DNA of 11,207 nt. It comes from Gammaproteobacteria bacterium (GTDB taxonomy: Bacteria; Pseudomonadota; Gammaproteobacteria; Steroidobacterales; Rariloculaceae). The stretch's first letter is position 1; each line of letters starts with the position of its first letter. Position numbers and translations under genes: made by a program. Shown piece after piece: positions 6,276 to 11,207 of this stretch. Where the stretch lies: NCBI GenBank assembly GCA_016927175.1, contig JAFGNC010000209.1, forward strand, positions 1-11,207. Direction: 5' to 3'. The notes beneath the pieces were generated by a model. It was not told where the DNA came from, ran no database searches, and was given only the letters and a program-made list of their open reading frames with translations.

Positions 6276-7156
6276 TGCCGCCGCGGCGGCGCAGCGCCGG
6301 CGGCCGCCGGACCTCCTCGCCCCGACCGCGCCGCCGGATCGGGCACGGCGATGCGCCGGATGCGGAGCGAGGTCTGCACGCCCGCAAGCACCTCGGCCAG
6401 CACTTCCTGCACGATCCCGCCGTCATACGCAGGCTGATCGACGCGATCGACCCCCGGCCGGACGACGCGATGGTCGAGATCGGCGGCGGGCGCGGCGCGC
6501 TGACGGCGCCGCTGCTCGAGCGCGTGCGGGTGCTGCACGTGATCGAGCTCGATCCGCGCTTCGTGTCCGGGCTCGAGAACCTCGGCTCCGCGGAGCACCG
6601 GCTCGTGCTGCATCCGGGCGACGCGCTGAAGTTCGACTTCGCGTCGCTCGCGCCGCCGGGGCGCGCGCTGCGCGTTGCGGGCAACCTGCCATACAACATC
6701 TCGACGCCGCTGCTGTTCCGCCTGCTGTCGTTCCGCGAATCGATCCGCGACATGCACCTTATGCTGCAGAAGGAGGTCGCGGCGCGGATGACGGCCGCGC
6801 CGGGCGGGCGCGATTACGGTCGGCTGACCGTGATGCTGGCGCCCTGGACCGACATCGAGTCCTGTTTCGACATCGGCCCCGGCGCCTTTTCGCCGCCGCC
6901 GAAGGTCTGGTCGACCTTCGTACGGATCGTGCCGCGGAAGACGCCGCGGTTCCCGATCGCGGACCAGCGCCGATTCGCCGCGACCGTTGCCCATCTGTTC
7001 TCGATGCGGCGCAAGACGCTCGGCCGCGCGCTGAAGGGCCGTGTGCCGGAGGCCCGGATCGAGGCGCTCGGCATCGATCCGAAGGCGCGGCCGGAGACGC
7101 TCGCGCCCGAGGATTTCGCGAAGCTCGCGGAGACGGTTCCGGAGCCGGCCGCGTGA
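6275..7156 (+). CDS. rsmA: 16S rRNA (adenine1518-N6/adenine1519-N6)-dimethyltransferase
   Basis: RsmA (KsgA) uses four SAM to dimethylate two adjacent adenines in the helix 45 loop of 16S rRNA and acts as a late checkpoint of 30S assembly; its loss gives kasugamycin resistance. The product has 293 residues (E. coli 273). ARKHLGQHFLHD (36-47) is the family N-terminal motif, MVEIGGGRGALT the SAM-binding motif I, VIELDPRF motif II, and NLPYNIS the catalytic motif IV that holds the target adenine. MLQKEVAARM and FSPPPKVWSTFVR follow, then the small helical C-terminal domain. The first 35 residues are an extra Arg/Pro/Ser-rich segment (ten Arg in the first 21) longer than the usual ~10-residue leader. 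No other in-frame start lies between this ATG and the motif, and the ATG overlaps the pdxA stop as TGATG, so it is probably real. apaG, the normal next gene, is missing. Confidence 0.95.
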   Translation: MPPRRRSAGGRRTSSPRPRRRIGHGDAPDAERGLHARKHLGQHFLHDPAVIRRLIDAIDPRPDDAMVEIGGGRGALTAPLLERVRVLHVIELDPRFVSGLENLGSAEHRLVLHPGDALKFDFASLAPPGRALRVAGNLPYNISTPLLFRLLSFRESIRDMHLMLQKEVAARMTAAPGGRDYGRLTVMLAPWTDIESCFDIGPGAFSPPPKVWSTFVRIVPRKTPRFPIADQRRFAATVAHLFSMRRKTLGRALKGRVPEARIEALGIDPKARPETLAPEDFAKLAETVPEPAA

Positions 7157-7162
7157 CGGGCG

Positions 7163-7191
7163 CTGAAGATCGCTCGGCGACGCGGCACAAT
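7163..7191 (+). promoter_or_regulatory. Weak candidate sigma-70 promoter before apaH
   Basis: In the 136-base gap between ksgA and apaH, CTGAAG (7163-7168) and CACAAT (7186-7191) are 17 bases apart, matching the -35 and -10 consensus at three and four of six positions. The spacing is ideal but the boxes are poor. The rest of the gap (7192-7281) shows no gene, no clear terminator hairpin with a T run and no known RNA motif. It may be the scar of the lost apaG. Confidence 0.2.
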
Positions 7192-7292
7192 TGCGGCCGT
7201 GCCCGGATTCGCCTCGCGGCGCGAAGCCGGAAAGCCGCAGGCGGCCGGGCAGTGCTCCACGCGAACGGCCCCCGCTCGACCGGAAGGCAGCG

Positions 7293-8120
7293 ATGACCCA
7301 CTACGCGATCGGCGACATCCAGGGCTGCTACGGCGCGTTCGAGGCGCTGCTCGAGCGCCTGTCGTTCGACGCGGCGCGCGACAGGCTGTGGCTCGTCGGC
7401 GACCTCGTGAACCGGGGCCCGGACTCGCTGCGCGTGCTGCGCCGCGTCGCCGGCCTCGGCGAGGCCGTCACGACCGTGCTCGGCAACCACGACCTGCACC
7501 TGCTCGCGGCCGCGGCCGGCGGACGCCGCGTCGGCGCGAAAGATACCTTCACGGACGTGCTCCGCGCGGGCGACTCGGATGCGCTGCTCGACTGGCTGCG
7601 ACGGCGTCCGCTGCTCCACGTCGACCGCGAGGCGCGCCGCGTGCTCGTGCACGCCGGCATCCCGCCGGCATGGAGCATCATCGACGCGTCCGAGCGGGCG
7701 GCCGAGGCGGAAGCCCTGCTGCGGGGGCCGGAGTGGCGCGAGACGCTGGCGGAGATGTACGGCAACGAGCCGTCGGCGTGGCAGCCGGACATGAGCCGCG
7801 CCGCGCGGCTGCGCTACACGATCAATGCGCTGACGCGGATGCGCTTCGTCAAGCCCGACGGCGGCCTCGACTTCGAATGCACCGGCCCGCCCGGCAGCCA
7901 GCCGAAGGGGCTGACGCCATGGTTCGACGTGCCGGGCCGCCGTGCCGAGGACTGGCACGTCGTCTTCGGGCACTGGTCGGCGCTCGGCGTGCTGCGGCGG
8001 CCCGGCCTGACGGCGCTCGACAGCGGCTGCGTCTGGGGCCGCGAGCTGACCGCGGTCGCGCTCGACGACGCGCGCGAGCCGGTCGCGATCGCCTGCGAAA
8101 CGGCTGCGCCGCGGCGCTGA
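7293..8120 (+). CDS. apaH: Symmetrical bis(5'-nucleosyl)-tetraphosphatase (Ap4A hydrolase)
   Basis: ApaH cleaves diadenosine tetraphosphate symmetrically to two ADP, keeping this stress-linked dinucleotide low and removing the Np4 caps it leaves on RNA. The product has 275 residues (E. coli 280) and belongs to the calcineurin-like PPP phosphatases. The metal-binding triad is clear: GDIQGCY (7-13), GDLVNRGPDS (with Asn where most PPP enzymes have Asp in GDxVDRG, as is usual in ApaH) and GNHDLHLLA. VLVHAGIPPAW and VFGHWSALG supply the later metal histidines. GGAAGG (7282-7287), 5 bases before the ATG, is a strong ribosome binding site and fixes the start against a longer in-frame extension. Unlike in E. 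coli, apaG does not precede it, and the gene has its own leader gap after ksgA, so it may be partly transcribed on its own. Confidence 0.96.
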   Translation: MTHYAIGDIQGCYGAFEALLERLSFDAARDRLWLVGDLVNRGPDSLRVLRRVAGLGEAVTTVLGNHDLHLLAAAAGGRRVGAKDTFTDVLRAGDSDALLDWLRRRPLLHVDREARRVLVHAGIPPAWSIIDASERAAEAEALLRGPEWRETLAEMYGNEPSAWQPDMSRAARLRYTINALTRMRFVKPDGGLDFECTGPPGSQPKGLTPWFDVPGRRAEDWHVVFGHWSALGVLRRPGLTALDSGCVWGRELTAVALDDAREPVAIACETAAPRR

Positions 8121-8121
8121 C

Positions 8122-8127
8122 TATAAT
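8122..8127 (+). promoter_or_regulatory. Perfect -10 hexamer of the kynurenine gene cluster
   Basis: TATAAT begins one base after the apaH stop codon, in the context GACTATAATGG. Such a perfect -10 stands out in DNA of about 70% GC. No good -35 is seen 16-18 bases upstream (that stretch is inside apaH and reads ACGGCT or similar), and the upstream TG is one base off for an extended -10, so activation by a regulator is possible. Transcription would start near 8134, leaving a leader of about 50 bases before the dioxygenase gene. No operator could be identified. Confidence 0.55.
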
Positions 8128-8184
8128 GGCGCCTGCCGGGAGGGCCCTTTTCCGCCGCACATCCCGAGGACCTCGAGGACAAGC

Positions 8185-8697
8185 ATGAGCTCATCGATGC
8201 CGTTCAACCTGATGCAGTGGATCGAACGCAACCGCGACGCGCTGCGACCGCCCGTCTGCAACAAGCAGCTGTACGAAGGGCAGGAGTTCATCGTGCAGGT
8301 CGTCGGCGGGCCGAACTCGCGGACGGATTACCACCACGACGAGGGGCCCGAGCTGTTCTACCAGGTCGAGGGCGACATGCTGCTGAAGACCGTGCAGGAC
8401 GGGAAGCTCGTGGACGTCCCGATTCGCGAGGGCGAGATTTTTCTGCTGCCGCCGCGCGTGCCCCACTCGCCCCAGCGCTTCGCCGACACGGTGGGACTGG
8501 TCGTCGAGCGGCGCCGCGCGCCCGAGGAGCTCGACGGTTTCATGTGGTTCTGCGACCGCTGCGGCAACAAGCTGTACGAAGAGTTCCTGCACGTATCGGA
8601 CATCGTCGCGGATCTGCCGCCGGTGTTCGATCGGTTCTACGGCAACGAGAACGCCAGAACCTGCAGCGAGTGCGGCTGGGTCATGCCGCCGCGGTAA
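8185..8697 (+). CDS. nbaC: 3-hydroxyanthranilate 3,4-dioxygenase
   Basis: This Fe(II) cupin dioxygenase opens the ring of 3-hydroxyanthranilate with O2 to give 2-amino-3-carboxymuconate semialdehyde, which cyclises to quinolinate or is decarboxylated and degraded. The 170-residue product has the bacterial length. RTDYHHDEGPELFYQ holds substrate Arg46 and iron ligands His50 and Glu56; PPRVPHSPQR holds the third ligand His94 and Arg98; VVERRR holds Glu108. These correspond to Arg47, His51, Glu57, His95, Arg99 and Glu110 of the Cupriavidus enzyme. The C-terminal rubredoxin-like iron site typical of bacterial forms is intact: C123-x2-C126 and C160-x2-C163. The ATG at 8185 follows GAGGA (8175-8179); a second GAGGAC copy lies at 8166-8171. 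A second ATG four codons in is possible. It is the first gene of the kynurenine cluster; kynU starts 6 bases after its stop. Confidence 0.95.
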   Translation: MSSSMPFNLMQWIERNRDALRPPVCNKQLYEGQEFIVQVVGGPNSRTDYHHDEGPELFYQVEGDMLLKTVQDGKLVDVPIREGEIFLLPPRVPHSPQRFADTVGLVVERRRAPEELDGFMWFCDRCGNKLYEEFLHVSDIVADLPPVFDRFYGNENARTCSECGWVMPPR

Positions 8698-8703
8698 CGG
8701 CGC

Positions 8704-10059
8704 TTGAAAGCGCAACGCACGACCGCCGGCGCTGCGCTCCCGCGCACTCCGACGACGCATGCCGCGCACGCGGCCGCTCTCGACGCTGACGACGAGCTCG
8801 CGCCGCTGCGGCGCGAGTTCGAGCTGCCGAGCGACGGCCGCAGGCGCCTGACGTACCTGTGCGGGCATTCGCTCGGGCTGATGCCGCGGCGGGCGCGCAG
8901 CGACGTCCGCGCGGAGCTCGATCGCTGGGGACGCAGGGCCGTCGAGGGCCATTTCAGCGGCGACGGCGGCTGGTTCGCGTACCACCAGCGCTTCAGCGCG
9001 CCGCTCGCGCGGCTCGTCGGCGCCGCGCCGGAAGAGGTCGTCGCGATGAACACGCTGACGGCGAACCTGCATCTGATGCTCGTCAGCTTCTACCGGCCGA
9101 CGGCCGAGCGGTACAAGATCCTGATCGAGCGCGACGCTTTTCCGTCGGACCGCTACGCCGTGCAGTCGCAGATCCGGTTCCACGGCCGCGACCCGCGCGA
9201 TGCGCTGCTCGAGCTCGCGCCGGAGCCCGGCTCCTGGATGCTCGACGTCGCGCGGCTCGAGGCGCTGCTCGCGGCCGAAGGCGAGCGGATCGCGCTGCTG
9301 CTTCTGCCCGGAGTGCAGTATCTGAGCGGGCAGGCGCTCGACATCGGCCGCATCACGTCGCTCGCGCATCGCCACGGGTGCGTCGTCGGCTTCGATCTCG
9401 CGCATTCGATCGGCAACGTGCCGCTGGCGCTCGCCCGCGACGGCGCGGATTTCGCCGTCTGGTGCAGCTACAAGTATCTGAACGCGGGTCCGGGCGCTGT
9501 CGCGGGCGCGTTCGTCCACCGAAAGTGGCACGGCAGCGATCTGCCGCGCTTCGAAGGCTGGTGGGGTCACGCCGCCGAACGCCGCTTCGCGGCGGAGCGC
9601 GCGTTCTCGCCGATGCCCGGGGCCGAGGCCTGGCAGCTCAGCAACCCCCCGATCCTGTCGCTGGCGCCGCTCGCCGCGTCGCTGGAGCTGTTCGAGCGCG
9701 CAGGTCTCGAGCGGCTGCGCGCGAAGTCCGAGCGGCTCACCGGATATCTGGAGCTCCTGCTGCGCGAGACGCTCGGCGAGCGCTGCGAGATCCTGACGCC
9801 GGCGGCGCCCTCTCAGCGCGGCTGCCAGCTGTCGGTTCGGCTGCAAACGGCGGTCGCGCACTTCGACGGCGCGGATCGGGACGGGCAAGACGAGCCCGCC
9901 CGGCACGACGGGCCTCGCGGCACGGCGGAGGCCCTGCGCACGGCAGGCATCGTCGCCGACTGGCGCGGAGACGTGCTGCGGCTTGCGCCCGTGCCGCTCT
10001 ACAACAGGTTTCGCGATGTGCTCGCCGCCGTGCGCGCGCTACGGAGGGTCCTCGAATGA
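8704..10059 (+). CDS. kynU: Kynureninase
   Basis: Kynureninase is a PLP-dependent fold-type I hydrolase that splits 3-hydroxykynurenine (or kynurenine) into 3-hydroxyanthranilate (or anthranilate) and alanine. The product has 451 residues; bacterial forms are usually near 416. LTYLCGHSLGLMP near residue 50-62 is the N-terminal family motif, and the NTLTANLHLML region binds the cofactor phosphate. GFDLAHSIGN carries Asp231, which pairs with the pyridine nitrogen, and WCSYKYLNAGPG carries the Schiff-base Lys257. FEGWWGH and RLAPVPLYNRF are also family motifs. Two parts are extra: about 30 low-complexity residues at the N-terminus, and an Asp/Gly-rich stretch (about 381-410) inserted in the C-terminal domain. 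The start is TTG at 8704, 6 bases after the dioxygenase stop; the frame above it is closed by that stop and no ATG or GTG precedes the first motif. Neighbours on both sides catalyse the next and previous steps. Confidence 0.95.
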   Translation: MKAQRTTAGAALPRTPTTHAAHAAALDADDELAPLRREFELPSDGRRRLTYLCGHSLGLMPRRARSDVRAELDRWGRRAVEGHFSGDGGWFAYHQRFSAPLARLVGAAPEEVVAMNTLTANLHLMLVSFYRPTAERYKILIERDAFPSDRYAVQSQIRFHGRDPRDALLELAPEPGSWMLDVARLEALLAAEGERIALLLLPGVQYLSGQALDIGRITSLAHRHGCVVGFDLAHSIGNVPLALARDGADFAVWCSYKYLNAGPGAVAGAFVHRKWHGSDLPRFEGWWGHAAERRFAAERAFSPMPGAEAWQLSNPPILSLAPLAASLELFERAGLERLRAKSERLTGYLELLLRETLGERCEILTPAAPSQRGCQLSVRLQTAVAHFDGADRDGQDEPARHDGPRGTAEALRTAGIVADWRGDVLRLAPVPLYNRFRDVLAAVRALRRVLE

Positions 10060-10088
10060 CATCGCCGCCGAAGAGGGCGCGGCGGTGA
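10056..10088 (+). other. Ten-codon ORF bridging kynU and kmo
   Basis: An ATG at 10056 overlaps the kynU stop (10057-10059) as ATGA and opens a ten-codon frame, product MTSPPKRARR. Its TGA (10086-10088) overlaps the kmo GTG (10085-10087) as GTGA. The kmo ribosome binding site AAGAGG (10071-10076) is inside it. It could pass ribosomes from kynU to kmo. The arrangement is seen directly; a regulatory role is inferred, and it may be chance. Confidence 0.3.
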
Positions 10089-11207
10089 CGGCGGCGCTGC
10101 GGACCGTGCCGGGCCGGGTGCTGATCGTCGGCGGCGGGCTCGCCGGCAGCCTGCTGGCGATCCTGCTCGCGCGGCGCGGGCTCGCGCCCTGCGTGATCGA
10201 GCGCAGCAGCGAGGAGGAGTCGCGCACGCCGTCGGGCGGACGCTCGATCAACCTCGCGCTCGCCGCGCGCGGCATCGCCGCGCTCGAGCGCGCCGGCGTG
10301 CGGGCCGACGTCGACCCGCTGCTGATTCCGATGCGCGGCAGGAGCGTGCACGAGCCGGGCGAGGTGCCGCGCTTCCTGCCTTACGGCCAACGCCGCGGCG
10401 AGGAGATCTACTCCGTGCCGCGCGCGACGCTGAACGGCCTGCTGCAGCGGCTCGCGCGCGAGCGCTTCGGCGTCGAGTACCGGTACCGGCACACCTGCGT
10501 CGGCGTCGACGCTGACGCCGCGAGCGTCATCGTCAAATCGCCGGCGGGGCGCGAGACGCTCGGCGCCGACGCGATTTTTGCGGCGGACGGCGCCGGCTCC
10601 GTCGTCCGGCGCTCGATCGCCGCGACCGGCGCGATAGACGCGCGGGAGGAGCTGCTCGACCACGGCTACGTCGAGCTGACGATCCCCGCACGCGGAGGCG
10701 ACTTCGCGCTGCGGCCGGACGCGCTGCACATCTGGCCGCGGGGCGGCTTCATGCTGATCGCGCTGCCGAACCCCGACCGCAGCTTCACGGCGACGCTGTT
10801 CCTGCCGCTGAACGGCGAGCCGAGCTTCGAGGCGCTGCGCGAATCGGGCCTGCGCGATTTCTTCGCGGCCGAGTTCGCGGACGCCCTGCCGCTGATACCG
10901 GAGCTCGGCGACGACGCCCGGCAGCGCGAGCGCACGCTCGGCACGCTCGGCACGGTCTACTGCAGCCCGTGGAGCTTCCGCGGCCGGATTCTGCTGATCG
11001 GCGACGCGGCGCACGCAATCGTGCCGTTCCACGGCCAGGGCATGAACGCGGCGTTCGAGGACTGCGCCGTGCTCGACGCGCTGCTCGCCTCACACGACCC
11101 GCGCTGGCCAGGCGTCTTCGACGCCTTCGAGCGGCGGCGCGCTGACGACGCGGCGGCGATCGCGGTCATGGCGATCGAGAACTATCGCGAGATGCGCGAC
11201 AGCGTGC
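10085..11207 (+). CDS. kmo: Kynurenine 3-monooxygenase (cut by window end)
   Basis: Kmo is an FAD-dependent aromatic hydroxylase that uses NADPH and O2 to turn L-kynurenine into 3-hydroxykynurenine. The frame runs off the window after 374 complete codons; bacterial family members have about 450, so roughly 80 C-terminal residues, including the region that closes the substrate site, are not seen. VLIVGGGLAGSLLA (12-25) is the dinucleotide-binding GxGxxG motif, GGRSINLALAARG a family signature, and EEIYSVPRATLN holds Tyr109, matching the substrate-site Tyr98 of the Pseudomonas enzyme. DAIFAADGAGSVVRR is the DG motif, and LLIGDAAHAIVPFHGQGMN the GD motif with Asp307 that binds FAD ribityl. ENYREMRD (365-372) is diagnostic for Kmo against other flavin hydroxylases. 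The GTG at 10085 is chosen because AAGAGG lies 8 bases upstream and the Rossmann motif follows; GTG at 10106 is an alternative. It lies 25 bases after kynU and completes the cluster. Confidence 0.95.
   Translation, partial: MTAALRTVPGRVLIVGGGLAGSLLAILLARRGLAPCVIERSSEEESRTPSGGRSINLALAARGIAALERAGVRADVDPLLIPMRGRSVHEPGEVPRFLPYGQRRGEEIYSVPRATLNGLLQRLARERFGVEYRYRHTCVGVDADAASVIVKSPAGRETLGADAIFAADGAGSVVRRSIAATGAIDAREELLDHGYVELTIPARGGDFALRPDALHIWPRGGFMLIALPNPDRSFTATLFLPLNGEPSFEALRESGLRDFFAAEFADALPLIPELGDDARQRERTLGTLGTVYCSPWSFRGRILLIGDAAHAIVPFHGQGMNAAFEDCAVLDALLASHDPRWPGVFDAFERRRADDAAAIAVMAIENYREMRDSV

Noticed and set aside
7191..7292. Longer N-terminus of apaH from an upstream start
   Set aside because: The ATG at 7293 has a strong GGAAGG site 5 bases before it and gives the standard MTHYAIGDIQG beginning.
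7252..7296. 14-codon GTG frame ending on the apaH ATG
   Set aside because: It does not start at the ksgA stop and apaH has its own strong ribosome binding site; it serves as a reminder that such frames arise by chance.
8139..8151. GGGCCC followed by TTTT as an apaH terminator
   Set aside because: The hairpin would have at most three base pairs and no loop, and it lies after the TATAAT of the next cluster.
8191..9906. Open frame of 571 codons on the minus strand opposite nbaC and kynU
   Set aside because: It lies antisense to two clear enzymes and is low in complexity; long antisense frames are expected at this GC.
9737..11032. Open frame of 431 codons on the minus strand opposite kynU and kmo
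   Set aside because: kmo on the plus strand has all its FAD motifs; the antisense product is Arg/Ala/Gln-rich with no motif.

Overview
The window is a very GC-rich, densely coding piece of bacterial chromosome (GC roughly 70% by eye). The order lptD-surA-pdxA-ksgA-apaH, with a murU-type nucleotidyltransferase gene divergent from lptD, is a classic gammaproteobacterial arrangement. The GC content, the TTG and GTG starts and the bacterial kynurenine genes suggest a GC-rich gammaproteobacterium, perhaps near Xanthomonadales, Nevskiales or Steroidobacterales. That finer placement is inference and weakly supported. I see no tRNA or rRNA gene, insertion sequence, CRISPR array or prophage gene.

Left block, minus strand (67-1457): murU (cell-wall recycling uridylyltransferase) is followed by maiA (maleylacetoacetate isomerase of tyrosine catabolism), with a 4-base ATGA overlap. 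Two tandem imperfect palindromes lie just after maiA (4-54). The kinase gene amgK, which usually accompanies murU, is absent from this place.

Central block, plus strand (1584-8120): lptD (outer-membrane LPS translocon), surA (periplasmic chaperone that assists LptD folding), pdxA (vitamin B6 synthesis), ksgA/rsmA (16S rRNA dimethylation) and apaH (Ap4A hydrolase). lptD/surA and pdxA/ksgA overlap at their stop/start codons. surA and pdxA are 13 bases apart. apaG, normally between ksgA and apaH, is missing; a 136-base gap lies there instead.

Right block, plus strand (8185 to the window end): 3-hydroxyanthranilate 3,4-dioxygenase, kynureninase and kynurenine 3-monooxygenase (cut by the window edge). 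They sit close together behind a perfect TATAAT hexamer placed one base after the apaH stop. Together they convert L-kynurenine to 3-hydroxykynurenine, then 3-hydroxyanthranilate, then 2-amino-3-carboxymuconate semialdehyde. That product either cyclises to quinolinate for NAD synthesis or is degraded further. PdxA serves PLP synthesis and kynureninase needs PLP, but this link between neighbours may be coincidental.

I found no convincing undescribed system. The most notable points are the altered neighbourhood (loss of amgK and apaG, gain of maiA and the kynurenine genes), tiny ORFs that bridge adjacent genes at surA-pdxA and kynU-kmo, the REP-like palindromes, and several lineage-specific protein tails or insertions.
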